Positions 17,070-26,130 of a stretch of 56,216 nucleotides of DNA are shown in pieces. Position 1 is the first letter of the stretch, and each line of letters opens with the position of its first letter. This stretch comes from CAYXVF01 sp964468125 (lineage in GTDB: Bacteria > Myxococcota > XYA12-FULL-58-9 > CAYXVF01). Location of the stretch: positions 1 to 56,216 of the forward strand of contig CAYXVF010000031.1 in assembly GCA_964468125.1 (NCBI GenBank), given 5' to 3'. The notes beneath the pieces are model-generated. The model did not search any database and had not been told where the DNA came from. It worked only from the letters and a program-made list of their open reading frames with translations. The translations under genes were made by a program, and so were the position numbers.

Positions 17070-18149
17070 GTGGGAAGCAGTTTCGGACAACTCTTTCGGA
17101 TCACCACATGGGGTGAATCCCATGGGGCCGGCGTGGGTGTCGTCGTGGATGGGTGCCCCGCGCGTGTGCCACTGAGTCTCGAAGAGATTCAGCTCGACCT
17201 AGACCGGCGAAAACCCGGGCAGAGCGCAATCACGACCCAGCGCAAGGAGGGCGATCGCGCCGAGATCCACTCCGGGGTCTTCGACGGCGTCACCCTCGGC
17301 ACGCCGATCGCAATCTCCGTGTGGAACGAGGATGCGCGAAGCAAAGACTACTCGCACATGGCGAATGTCTATCGCCCTTCCCACGCGGACTATACCTACG
17401 AAGCGAAGTATGGTGTCCGCAATTGGAAGGGAGGCGGCCGTGCGAGCGCTCGAGAGACCATCGGGCGGGTCGCCGGTGGCGCGGTGGCGAAGAAGGTGCT
17501 CGCGCAACTCTTCGGGATCGAAATCCTAGGTTGGGTGTGCAAAGTGCACACGATCGAAGCAGAGGTCGACCCCCAGGCGGTGACGCTCGAGCAGGTCGAA
17601 GACAACATCGTGCGCTGCCCCGACGCGGACGTCGCCGAGCTGATGGAGGAGGCGGTCCGAAAGGCACGCAAGGAGGGGGACTCGCTCGGTGGGGTCGTCG
17701 AGGTCGTCGCGCGGGGCGTGCCCGCGGGTTGGGGCGAACCGGTATTCGACAAGCTCGACGCGGACCTCGCAAAGGCGATGCTCTCCATTCCCGCCTGCAA
17801 AGGATTCGAGGTCGGCTCCGGCTTCGGTGGCGTCGAGATGACCGGCGCTCAACACAACGACGCCTTCTACAACGACGGCGAGCGGATTCGGACCCGGTCA
17901 AACTTTTCCGGTGGTGTGCAAGGGGGGATCAGCAACGGCGAGAACATCGTCCTACGCGCAGCCTTCAAGCCCACCGCAACCATCATCAAGTCCCAGGAGA
18001 CGGTCGACAGTAGCGGCGAGGCGACCGAGCTGCGGGGAAGGGGACGCCACGATCCGTGCGTCGTTCCTCGTGCGGTACCCATCGTCGAAGCGATGACAGC
18101 GCTGGTTCTCGTCGACCACGCCCTACGCCAGCGGGGTCAGAACGGATGA
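17070..18149 (+). CDS. aroC: Chorismate synthase
   Basis: AroC converts 5-enolpyruvylshikimate-3-phosphate to chorismate, the last step of the shikimate pathway, using reduced FMN. Motifs seen are TTWGESHGAGVGVVVDGCP near the N terminus, RKPGQSAITT, the FMN region YGVRNWKGGGRASARET followed by GRVAGGAVAKK, and the C-terminal GRHDPCVVPRAVPIVEAM. The length of 359 residues is normal. The start is GTG at 17070, giving MGSSFGQLFRITTWG; no other start is consistent with the family N terminus. The stop codon overlaps the start of the cyclase gene (ATGA at 18146), which is an unusual partner for a shikimate enzyme. Confidence 0.96.
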   Translation: MGSSFGQLFRITTWGESHGAGVGVVVDGCPARVPLSLEEIQLDLDRRKPGQSAITTQRKEGDRAEIHSGVFDGVTLGTPIAISVWNEDARSKDYSHMANVYRPSHADYTYEAKYGVRNWKGGGRASARETIGRVAGGAVAKKVLAQLFGIEILGWVCKVHTIEAEVDPQAVTLEQVEDNIVRCPDADVAELMEEAVRKARKEGDSLGGVVEVVARGVPAGWGEPVFDKLDADLAKAMLSIPACKGFEVGSGFGGVEMTGAQHNDAFYNDGERIRTRSNFSGGVQGGISNGENIVLRAAFKPTATIIKSQETVDSSGEATELRGRGRHDPCVVPRAVPIVEAMTALVLVDHALRQRGQNG

Positions 18150-19795
18150 GCGCCGACCTAGACATTGAGCTCGAACGCATGCGGATGGAGCGGGCTCGCC
18201 TCGACCTGTCCTTGCGACTGCAGCGGGCGGCGGATGAAGCGGTCGAACGCGCGATGCGCGATCGCTCAAACCTCGGTGTTCTATTGCAGGAGATGTTCGA
18301 GATTCTGTCGAGCCACATCGGCGCGAGCTACGCTTGGGTGCGCACATTTGATGAGACGCTCGAACTTCGCGACTATCAGTGGCAGGCAGATCCTGCAGCA
18401 CGAAGCCCGCTGTGGACCGCCCTGATGCTCGAGTCTCTCGTGCAGCTCCCAGGCGAGGTGTTTCGAGGGGTGATCGACGAGCGCCGAGTCGTGGCGATGC
18501 GGCTCGAGGTGGCCGGCGTCGACTTCGGACTCGCCGCAGTGATGTGGGAGGGCCCGATTGAGCCTCCCGATGCAACGCTGAGCGATGACCTCGCCGGGCT
18601 TTTCGAGATCTGGTGCGAGGTTCTGGACAATCACCTCGCCGCCCATGCGGAAGCGCGTCGGCGGCAGCAGATTCTGAGCCTTCTGAGCGATGCGCTGCGC
18701 AAGCCGATCCTGTCCGACGGCGTTGTGGCGGCGATTGAGGTGCTGCGCGAGCACATGGAGCTCGAAAGCCTCGCGCTCGTCTACAATCCGGACGGTCGAC
18801 CCTCCAGTGTCGACACCTCCTTCGTTTACCTAGACAAAGACGGCTCGATCACCAATGATCGTGAGCACGGCAAGATAGAGGCCTTCCTGGATGATCGCGG
18901 CATCGAGGTGCTCCACGGTGAGCTCGACGAGCTGCGCGATCTGATGGGGAACGCGCTCGGCTTTGATGATCTGCTCGTGAGTGGCCTGACCGAGAAGACG
19001 GTAGTGGGGCGCGTGATCGCGGCGGTACCCCACTCTGAGCCCTCCACCCACGACCGCGAGCTCCTCGTGCGTTTCGCGGACTACCTGCGCCAGCGGCTCG
19101 TTGACTTCAATCGTGAGTATCAGCGTCTCTCCTATGCCTTCTCGCCGCAGGCGGTGATCCGATTGCTCAACGAGGAGCGCTACCTCGAGCGCCTCGAGCC
19201 TCGGGAAGAGAACGTGGTGGTGCTCTACACGGACATCGCGGGGTTCACGCGGCTGAGTGAGCAGGTGCTGCGCGAACCCGCGCTCATTGGAAAGCTCGTC
19301 GACATCTGGGGTGACGCGGTGGTGGACATCCTGTGGAAACACGGAGGCACCTTCGACAAGATGGTCGGCGATTGCGTGATCGGCCTCTTCGGTCCGCCCT
19401 TCTTCGACCTCGATCCGAAAGACGCATGTTTGGCTGCGATCCGTGCCGCGCGGGAGATCGAGCTCTACACGCGCCACCTCTACGCGGAAGAAGCGCTGCC
19501 CCAGCTCGAAGATCAAAAGGGGAAGCTCGGTGTAGCCACGGGGATCAACTACTGCCCGATGTATGTCGGCCGGTTTGGTCCCAACGAAGACTACACCGGT
19601 TTCAGCTCCGGCATGAACAACACCGCCCGGCTGCAAGGGGTGGCCACCTTGGGTGAGATCCTCTGCATGGACTCGGTCGTTGAGCTCGTCGATGGCGATG
19701 AGGATGTGGGGTTCGGTGACTGGCGCGATGCCAAGGTGAAAAACGTGGCCGAGCCCCTCAAGTTCAAGGCGGTGCAGGTCGAAGATGACGAGTGA
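18146..19795 (+). CDS. Class III adenylate/guanylate cyclase with N-terminal sensory region
   Basis: The 549-residue soluble protein has an N-terminal half that looks like two GAF-type sensory modules (about 35-165 and 175-320) with a helical start. The C-terminal class III nucleotide cyclase domain spans about residues 353-515. Metal-binding aspartates are Asp363 (LYTDIAGFT) and Asp409 (FDKMVGDCVIGLFG). The base-selecting residues expected of adenylate cyclases appear as Lys405 and Asp482 (EDYTGF), and the transition-state pair lies in MNNTARLQ. It should therefore be active and make cAMP, though cGMP cannot be excluded. Its ATG overlaps the aroC stop, and its last 11 bases overlap the start of a kinase that has two cyclic-nucleotide-binding domains. 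Confidence 0.9.
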   Translation: MSADLDIELERMRMERARLDLSLRLQRAADEAVERAMRDRSNLGVLLQEMFEILSSHIGASYAWVRTFDETLELRDYQWQADPAARSPLWTALMLESLVQLPGEVFRGVIDERRVVAMRLEVAGVDFGLAAVMWEGPIEPPDATLSDDLAGLFEIWCEVLDNHLAAHAEARRRQQILSLLSDALRKPILSDGVVAAIEVLREHMELESLALVYNPDGRPSSVDTSFVYLDKDGSITNDREHGKIEAFLDDRGIEVLHGELDELRDLMGNALGFDDLLVSGLTEKTVVGRVIAAVPHSEPSTHDRELLVRFADYLRQRLVDFNREYQRLSYAFSPQAVIRLLNEERYLERLEPREENVVVLYTDIAGFTRLSEQVLREPALIGKLVDIWGDAVVDILWKHGGTFDKMVGDCVIGLFGPPFFDLDPKDACLAAIRAAREIELYTRHLYAEEALPQLEDQKGKLGVATGINYCPMYVGRFGPNEDYTGFSSGMNNTARLQGVATLGEILCMDSVVELVDGDEDVGFGDWRDAKVKNVAEPLKFKAVQVEDDE

Positions 19796-21980
19796 TCACC
19801 TCGAGCATTTTGGTCGCTATCGCATCATTCGCCACCTCGCGACGGGCGGTATGGGCGAGGTGCTCCTTGCGCAGACCGCTTGGCTCGACGGCTTTGCGAA
19901 GGACGTGGTGCTCAAGCGCGTCCGGCCCGAGTACTGCAAAGACCCAAACTTCGTGTCCATGTTCCTCGACGAGGCCCGGCTCTCGATCCAGCTCGATCAC
20001 CCGAACGTCGTGCAGGTCTTCGACTTCGGCGAATACGACGGTCAGCACTTCCTCGCGATGGAATACGTCAGCGGCTCGGACGTCAACACGCTGATCCGTC
20101 ATCCGCGCGTCGTGCGGCGGGGGATGGACGTGCCCGCCACGCTCTTCATCACGTCCGAGGTATGCCAAGCGCTGGACTACGCCCACAACAAGACCGATCG
20201 CGCCGGGTTGCCCCTCAACATCGTGCACCGCGATGTGACGCCGCAAAACATCTTCGTCTCCGAGCTCGGAGTGGTGAAGGTGGGGGATTTCGGCATTGCG
20301 AAAGCCCGAACGAGCGTGCGCGAGAGCCAGCCCGGTGAGCTCGTAGGCAATCTGAGCTACATGGCGCCGGAGGCGGTCGAAGGCGAGGCCGAGCCGCGCT
20401 CCGACCTGTTTTCCGCGGGTCTCGTCCTGCGCGAGATGTTGCTGGGGGTTCCCACCTATTCGGCGCAGAACCCGATCGAGCTTGCAACCCTCGCGATGCA
20501 GGCGCTCATCGCTCCGGCCTCGAATTTTCGCGGGGACGTACCGCGCTCCGTGGACGACCTGCTCGACAAGCTCCTCTCAAAGGCTCCCGCCGCGCGCTTT
20601 CAGAGCGCCCGAGAGCTCGGCGAGACGATTCACGATATCCTCACCGCCGAGTATCCCAAGTTCAATCAGTTCGCGTTTCGGGGTTATCTCGAAGAGCTTC
20701 GACGCGACCTGTCGGAGCACGACGTCGCCAGCGCACCGACGCCCTTTTTGTTGCAGGACCAGTCTAGGCCGGCCCGGACCGCACCGGTGCGCATGTCCGC
20801 CGTCGATTTCGATTGGACTCCGGAGCTCGTGCAGGCGGTTGAGAACTTTCGCCGCGCCCCCGACCTCTGGCAGCTTGTGACCATCGGCGATGTGTGCCGA
20901 CAGGCTGGGGAGGCTACTTCGGCGGCGTCCGCCTATCGAGTCGCAGGGCACAAGTTTGCCCAAGCGGGTCTCTTGGGGCCGGCGCTGCTGGCGGCTCGGC
21001 TGATGATTCACAGCCTGCCGGATGCGGATCTCGACCGGGAGATCTCGAACTTCACCGAGGTGGTCGGCCAAGATGATGCGGCGGTGAACCCGCTCCTGTT
21101 TCGGCGTCCGGGTCCACTCGAAGACCTGCTGAAGGAGTTGCTCGAAGAGGTGCGCCTTCGGCGCGAGCCGAGCGCGGTGCGCACTCCGATGCTGTCGATG
21201 TTGCCAGGGGAGGCGTTTTACCGACTCGCCAAACACGCGCGCCTGCGTCGCATCGACGTCGACGACAAGCTCATCACCCAGGACCAAAACGACCGAAACA
21301 TGTACCTGATCGCCCGGGGACGGGTCCTGGTCTACTACGAGGGTGAGGGGAAGAAGACCTACCTCGCGTGCCTCAGCACAGGCGACTTTGTGGGCGAGAA
21401 CGGCTTCTTCACCGGCGCTCCGCGCAGCGCGACCGTAGAAGCGATCTATCCGACGGATGTCTTCGTGATCGATCCGGATGTGTATCGGCAGACGATTCCG
21501 GACGGCTCGCTCGCGAGCGATGTGCTTCTGCAATTCTACAAAGAGCGCATCGTCGACACGATGATGGCCCGCTCCGATGTCTTCGGGGTGCTGAGCGCAG
21601 AGGACCGTCGCGCGCTTCTCGAGCTGTTTTATCTGCGCACCTTCGACGCAGGCGAGCGGATCATTACCGAAGGCGAGCGCTCGGACGACATCTACGTGAT
21701 CAAGAACGGCACCGCGCGCGTGTTCACCGGTGCAAAGACCCTAGCCACACTCAAGCCTGGGACACTCTTTGGCGAAATCGCCGCCTTTCGAGGCGTGCCG
21801 CGGACAGCGTCGGTAGAGGCGAGCACGGAGCTGGAGACTCTGGTGGCGGAGCGCGCGGCGCTTCGGGCGATCATCGACGTCAAGCCGGAGGTAGCCAAAC
21901 GCATTCAGGCGGTGATCTCCGACCGCGTGCGGTCGAACCTGGACCAGATCATGGGCCGGTTCGGGTTCCCGAGTGCTTAG
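19785..21980 (+). CDS. Ser/Thr kinase with two C-terminal cyclic-nucleotide-binding domains
   Basis: The 731-residue soluble protein begins with a Hanks-type kinase domain (about 11-290). The Gly loop is LATGGMGEV, the ATP lysine is Lys44, the catalytic loop is IVHRDVTPQN (Asp150), DFG is at 168-170 and APE at 194-196, all intact. A helical, TPR-like linker (343-410) follows. Two tandem cyclic-nucleotide-binding domains end the protein: one at about 475-570 with DFVGENGFF and GAPRSAT, the other at about 598-700 with LFGEIAAF and VPRTAS. Both keep the Glu and Arg that hold the ribose and phosphate. The order is kinase first and sensors last, the reverse of PKG. It overlaps the upstream cyclase gene by 11 bases, so the two are probably co-translated. 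Confidence 0.92.
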   Translation: MTSDHLEHFGRYRIIRHLATGGMGEVLLAQTAWLDGFAKDVVLKRVRPEYCKDPNFVSMFLDEARLSIQLDHPNVVQVFDFGEYDGQHFLAMEYVSGSDVNTLIRHPRVVRRGMDVPATLFITSEVCQALDYAHNKTDRAGLPLNIVHRDVTPQNIFVSELGVVKVGDFGIAKARTSVRESQPGELVGNLSYMAPEAVEGEAEPRSDLFSAGLVLREMLLGVPTYSAQNPIELATLAMQALIAPASNFRGDVPRSVDDLLDKLLSKAPAARFQSARELGETIHDILTAEYPKFNQFAFRGYLEELRRDLSEHDVASAPTPFLLQDQSRPARTAPVRMSAVDFDWTPELVQAVENFRRAPDLWQLVTIGDVCRQAGEATSAASAYRVAGHKFAQAGLLGPALLAARLMIHSLPDADLDREISNFTEVVGQDDAAVNPLLFRRPGPLEDLLKELLEEVRLRREPSAVRTPMLSMLPGEAFYRLAKHARLRRIDVDDKLITQDQNDRNMYLIARGRVLVYYEGEGKKTYLACLSTGDFVGENGFFTGAPRSATVEAIYPTDVFVIDPDVYRQTIPDGSLASDVLLQFYKERIVDTMMARSDVFGVLSAEDRRALLELFYLRTFDAGERIITEGERSDDIYVIKNGTARVFTGAKTLATLKPGTLFGEIAAFRGVPRTASVEASTELETLVAERAALRAIIDVKPEVAKRIQAVISDRVRSNLDQIMGRFGFPSA

Positions 21981-22005
21981 GCGGATTGGGTCTCCACGCG
22001 AGAGC

Positions 22006-23415
22006 TCAGAACATGGCCAAAATCCACGGCGTGCCCACCAACATGTAGACCGCAAAAGATACGAGCGTCATCAAGCCGCCGTAACGGTAGACCTCGCGCG
22101 GGGTGATGTAGCCGCTGCCAATGAAGATCACGTTGGCGCTCGAGGCTTGAGGGGTGATGGCTGCGAAGTAGTTGGTGGCGAAGAGATAGGTGAAGGCCGC
22201 GAGGTAGGGCGGGATCCCGGCGCGCAGCGACAGCTCTAGGAACACACCGTAGAGCGCCAGCAGGTGTGCGGTCTGGCTGACGAAGAAGTAGTGAATGAGA
22301 ATGTAGATCGCGGTCAGGAGCACATAGACCAACGGCCAAGACAGTCCTTCGAGCGGACTCGAGAGCTTCTCGCCTAGGATCGCCATGAAACCGAGCTCGT
22401 TCAGGTAGGTGCTCAAGGTGTAGAGAATTGCGAACCAAAGAAAGGTCTCGAGTGCGTCACCGCACTCGGACTTGATCGCCGACAGCGGATAGACCCCGGT
22501 CAAAAGCATGGCGCCCAAGCCCCCGAACGCGATCGCAGCCGCGTCCAGCTCCAGCGTGCCGCTGAGTGCCCATCCCGTCATCAAGACGAGAAAGATGAGT
22601 CCCATGACCTTCTCGTCTCGGCTCATGGGGCCCATCTCTCGGAGTCTTTCCCGCGCGAGACGAGGCGCTTCGGGGGTCTTACGAAGGCCGGGCGGGCAGG
22701 CCCACATTAGGAAGAGCGGGAGCACGATGATCGCAACCAGTCCTGGGACCGAGCCCGCTAGAAGCCAGGTGCTGAAATCGATTTCGATCCCCATGTCGCT
22801 CGCGATCGCGACACCCGCCGGATTCGCCGCCATCGCGGTGAGCCAAAAACCGGAGCTGATCTTCAGTGAAGCAAAGCTGACGATCATCAAGAAGCGCCCG
22901 GTGCGCAGGCGAGAGGAGTCGTAGGCGTGCGAGTCTGTATCGAGACTGAGCCCGTAGGCGATGGGGAAGAGAATCCCCGAGCGCGCCGTGTTGCTCGGGA
23001 AAGCCGGTGCGATCAGCATGTCCGTCGCCGCGATGCAGTACCCGAGGCGAAGAGTGCTCGAGCCGAACCGAGAGATGAGGACGGTCGCGATCCGACGTCC
23101 CAGGCCCGAGCGAATCATTCCTTTGGCGATGATGAACGCGACGAGAATGAGGAGAATGAAGCCCTTCGAGAACCCGGAGTAGGCCTGCGCCGGGGAGAGT
23201 GTACCGGTGAGCACCGCGGTGGCAAGCCCCAAGAGGGCGGCGGGAAGGAGCGGCAGCGCATCGAGGAGCACCGCGAGTATCGTGCCCACGAAGATCGCGA
23301 GCAGGGTCCAGGCGTCGGGTGCAATCCCCCAAGGGGGCTCGGTGAGTGCCAACAGGCCCGCGATGCCAATGACGGTCGCGAGTCGAACCCCCGGCCCGGG
23401 GAGTCTCGAGATCAC
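22006..23415 (-). CDS. DASS-family (SLC13-like) anion transporter
   Basis: The 469-residue protein has about 11-12 membrane helices. APAFPSNTARSGILFPIAYG carries the conserved SNTA substrate/sodium-site motif of divalent anion:Na+ symporters, closest in pattern to plant/bacterial 2-oxoglutarate/malate translocators. A second related motif is ITPQASSANVIFIGSGY near the C terminus. Likely substrates are dicarboxylates, sulfate or similar anions; the exact one is not readable. The start is taken as GTG at 23415, because it overlaps the upstream cytochrome stop (GTGA). A TTG 11 codons earlier would lie inside the preceding gene. Confidence 0.88.
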   Translation of the reverse strand: MISRLPGPGVRLATVIGIAGLLALTEPPWGIAPDAWTLLAIFVGTILAVLLDALPLLPAALLGLATAVLTGTLSPAQAYSGFSKGFILLILVAFIIAKGMIRSGLGRRIATVLISRFGSSTLRLGYCIAATDMLIAPAFPSNTARSGILFPIAYGLSLDTDSHAYDSSRLRTGRFLMIVSFASLKISSGFWLTAMAANPAGVAIASDMGIEIDFSTWLLAGSVPGLVAIIVLPLFLMWACPPGLRKTPEAPRLARERLREMGPMSRDEKVMGLIFLVLMTGWALSGTLELDAAAIAFGGLGAMLLTGVYPLSAIKSECGDALETFLWFAILYTLSTYLNELGFMAILGEKLSSPLEGLSWPLVYVLLTAIYILIHYFFVSQTAHLLALYGVFLELSLRAGIPPYLAAFTYLFATNYFAAITPQASSANVIFIGSGYITPREVYRYGGLMTLVSFAVYMLVGTPWILAMF

Positions 23416-24560
23416 TCGCAGTTCTGCGCGGGCATCGCAGTCACCCAAGCGCGGATCAGAGCTGCTCCCGCTTCGTGCTGCAGGCTCCGGCCAATCTGTG
23501 GCATCATCGCGCCGACTAGCTCCGTCTCTACTCGAAATACGAGAATTGATGCATCCGCGTCACCGGGAACGATGTCGAACTGCAGCCCCCCGGTGCCCTT
23601 CCCGGCGGAGCCCGGTCGCTTGCAGACGCCGAGTTTGGACGGGTCTTCATTCTCGATGTTCAAGAATAGCTGCGAGGCGACGCCTTCGACCGCATTCGGG
23701 TTGTGGCAGTGCCCGCAATTGATGTCGAGATAGCCCCGTGCCAAGGGGTCGAGCTCCTCGAAGCTCGCGCCTTCTAGGTCTTCGAGGTCGTCGTCATCGA
23801 ATGCTTCCACCCGTGGACGCGCGCTGCTCGGCAAGCCGCTGAGCAATCCCGCACTCGCCCAAGCTTCGAGCTGGTTATCGTTTGCGTCGTCTCCGTCGAG
23901 AGGGCCGTTGAGATGACGGGCCTTCGGACCGATGAGGGTGATCGTTGGATCGCCGGATTCGTCCCGGATCTCGTGGCAGGAGCGGCACTGATTGCGCTGG
24001 GGCACGAGATAGGACGCGGTCTTTTCGTTTCCGTGCCCATCGACGAAGCTCAGCTCTTCCACTGCGCCGATCGGCGCGTAGTCCGCGTCGGACCCGTCCG
24101 CACGCCAGAGGTAAGGATAGTTCTCCCAACCGTCGGCGGTGTGGATCATCACCCGGGTCTCGATGATTCGCACTTCGTCTTGCGGGCTACGCAGGTCCGC
24201 TGGAAACGAGAAGGTTTTCACCACCGCCGTGCCGACGGGAAAGTCGAGGACACCGTCCTCGCGATAGGCGACCGTTTCGCCCTCAGGGACGTAGATCACC
24301 CGGTCCTTGAGCGCGTAGTCCGAGAACAACTGAGTGTTGAGAGAATAGCGCTGCACCCGCTCATTGTAGCGCAGGGTGCCATCCGCTTCAGCGTGGAGCA
24401 GCTGATAGTTAGAGAGGAGAGGAGCGGGGGCCGCCGACGGATCGACGCTCACCACGCCGAATTCAAACGCCGGTTCCGGCTGCGACGACTCTTCGGATGA
24501 GCCGCCGCAGGCGAACAGAACGAGCGCGGCCGCAGCCACGCTGAAGCGATGAGCTCTCAT
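23412..24560 (-). CDS. SO2930-family diheme c-type cytochrome lipoprotein
   Basis: The 382-residue exported protein has a lipoprotein signal ending in VLFACGG (lipid-bearing Cys18). It has two heme-c attachment sites, QCRSCHE (Cys192-His196) and NCGHCHN (Cys282-His286). The region between and the C-terminal PQIGRSLQHEAGAALIRAWV match the family known as SO2930 or TIGR03806, which is encoded next to beta-helix proteins of the TIGR03805 type, as it is here. It presumably transfers electrons on the outside of the inner or outer membrane; its partner reaction is unknown. The ATG at 24560 starts the signal peptide. It lies 4 bases after the beta-helix gene and overlaps the transporter gene. Confidence 0.88.
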   Translation of the reverse strand: MRAHRFSVAAAALVLFACGGSSEESSQPEPAFEFGVVSVDPSAAPAPLLSNYQLLHAEADGTLRYNERVQRYSLNTQLFSDYALKDRVIYVPEGETVAYREDGVLDFPVGTAVVKTFSFPADLRSPQDEVRIIETRVMIHTADGWENYPYLWRADGSDADYAPIGAVEELSFVDGHGNEKTASYLVPQRNQCRSCHEIRDESGDPTITLIGPKARHLNGPLDGDDANDNQLEAWASAGLLSGLPSSARPRVEAFDDDDLEDLEGASFEELDPLARGYLDINCGHCHNPNAVEGVASQLFLNIENEDPSKLGVCKRPGSAGKGTGGLQFDIVPGDADASILVFRVETELVGAMMPQIGRSLQHEAGAALIRAWVTAMPAQNCE

Positions 24561-24564
24561 GGGA

Positions 24565-26025
24565 TCAGGGCAGCGTGACTTCCACAACCGGGCCGCCGGT
24601 CAGTGCGTCGCAATCGAACGGCGCGAACGGGGACTCCGGTTGGAATATGTCGTCGGTGGTCGGAAAACCACCGCCTTCCGCGATCGCTCCGATGGTTGGC
24701 AGGTCGAGGCTCCCAAAGCTCGCACCGCTGTTCGAGTCGACGCAGATCACGTTGTCGTTGCTGTTCGACCCCGGCGTGGTCGTGTCAAAGCTGCTCTCGC
24801 CGATGGTGTCGTAGATGATCGCGTCAACCGGTGGGTCCGTGAGGTAGGTGATCACGATCAGGGCGCCGAGCGGTTGGGTCGACTGATTGCCTTGGGGAGC
24901 GGTCCCGTTGTTGCTGAACGTGTTGTTGCGGATCAACACCTCGTTGGTCCCGAAGTTCAGCCACGCCGTACCCGTGTCGACGAGCGCCAGACCGGAGATG
25001 TCCCCGACGACCTGGTCTTTCGGGATCGCCCACTCGTTCGTGTCGTCTTCGACGGCGAGGCCACTCAAGATCGCCACCGCAACCGTGTCGTTGTTGGTCC
25101 AGGTGTTGTTGAAGAGCTCCACCCGACGGCTCGCGAGCAGGAAGGTGCCGGTTCCCGGAGGAATCTGCGATACCACGCTTCCCACCGTTGCGAAGTTCTC
25201 GCCGTTGTTGTCCTCGATCGTGTTGTCGTGGATTCGAACGTCCCGCCCGACGATCGGGTTACCCGGCAAGTCGAAGATCACGAGGCCTCCCGTGTTGTTG
25301 CTGGCGGTGTTGCCGTAGACATCGGCAAACTGAGTGTTTTCGATCTCAATCCCCGCGACGTTGTCCTCCGCGAGGTTGTTGCGGACGATCACGTTTTGGC
25401 TCTGTCCGACGTAAATGCCTGCGTCAGAGGCGAAAGACGCTTCGCAGTCCTCCATCAGGACGTCGGTGCAGTTGACCGGATAGAGCCCGTAGGCGCCGTT
25501 GGACGTGTTTTTGCCGCCGGTCCAGGTGGTCCGAACAGCGCGAATGGTGACCCCCGTGCTCGCCTCCACGCGGAGCGCGTCGTCCGGCGAGTCCACCAGG
25601 GTCATGCCCTCGATCCGAAAATCGGTTTGGTTGCTGGCGCGGATCCCGTCGCCCTGGGTGCTGTTCCCGGAGAAATCGACGGTGGTCGCATCCATGCCCT
25701 GTCCAATGAGCGTGATATTGCTCGCCTCGGGAATCACGATCTCCACGCTGACCTCGAACGTGCCCGAGCTCAAAACCAGGGTGCTGTCATCGCTCAACGA
25801 ATTCACCGCGGTCAGCAGGTCGTTCACCTCAGCGGTGATGAACTGCGTGCAGTTGCCGGTGAAATCGGCGCAGCTCACCGAATCGAAGGTGTCCGCGCTC
25901 CCTCCGCCGTTGCCATTGTTGTCGTTGCCGTTGTTCTCGTTGCCATTCTCATCATCGCCGCCGCAGGCCGCGGCGAGGCACAAGAGGGCCATGGCCGTGA
26001 GTCGGCCGAATGTTTGCGCTTTCAT
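24565..26025 (-). CDS. Parallel beta-helix repeat lipoprotein (TIGR03805-like)
   Basis: The 486-residue lipoprotein has a signal peptide ending LAAACGGDD and a low-complexity Asn/Gly spacer (about 24-43). Right-handed parallel beta-helix repeats of about 22-24 residues follow, for example VTIRAVRTTWTGG, VLMEDCEASFASDAGIYVGQ and VIVRNNLAEDNVAGIEI. Family members occur beside SO2930-type diheme cytochromes, matching the next gene, and may bind polysaccharide or form a surface scaffold. The start is an ATG at 26025, 10 bases after GGGGAGG. That ribosome site lies inside a predicted stem described separately. Confidence 0.85.
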   Translation of the reverse strand: MKAQTFGRLTAMALLCLAAACGGDDENGNENNGNDNNGNGGGSADTFDSVSCADFTGNCTQFITAEVNDLLTAVNSLSDDSTLVLSSGTFEVSVEIVIPEASNITLIGQGMDATTVDFSGNSTQGDGIRASNQTDFRIEGMTLVDSPDDALRVEASTGVTIRAVRTTWTGGKNTSNGAYGLYPVNCTDVLMEDCEASFASDAGIYVGQSQNVIVRNNLAEDNVAGIEIENTQFADVYGNTASNNTGGLVIFDLPGNPIVGRDVRIHDNTIEDNNGENFATVGSVVSQIPPGTGTFLLASRRVELFNNTWTNNDTVAVAILSGLAVEDDTNEWAIPKDQVVGDISGLALVDTGTAWLNFGTNEVLIRNNTFSNNGTAPQGNQSTQPLGALIVITYLTDPPVDAIIYDTIGESSFDTTTPGSNSNDNVICVDSNSGASFGSLDLPTIGAIAEGGGFPTTDDIFQPESPFAPFDCDALTGGPVVEVTLP

Positions 26026-26035
26026 AAAAGTGTTT

Positions 26036-26067
26036 CCTCCCCAGGGACACCCCAATCTCCGGGGAGG
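26036..26067 (-). promoter_or_regulatory. Stem-loop enclosing the ribosome-binding site of the beta-helix gene
   Basis: On the minus strand CCTCCCC (26067-26061) pairs perfectly with GGGGAGG (26042-26036) across an 18-base loop. GGGGAGG is the Shine-Dalgarno sequence of the beta-helix gene, so the stem would hide it. A role as a thermosensor or regulated leader is inference. Confidence 0.5.
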
Positions 26068-26130
26068 GTTTTACGCAACCGCCGAGGTTAACGCATTGCG
26101 CGATGCGTCAAATTGCCGCGTTTTTCTCGC

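Noticed and set aside
24559..26091. 510-codon open frame on the plus strand
   Set aside because: It is antisense to the beta-helix lipoprotein, whose repeats and ribosome site are clear.
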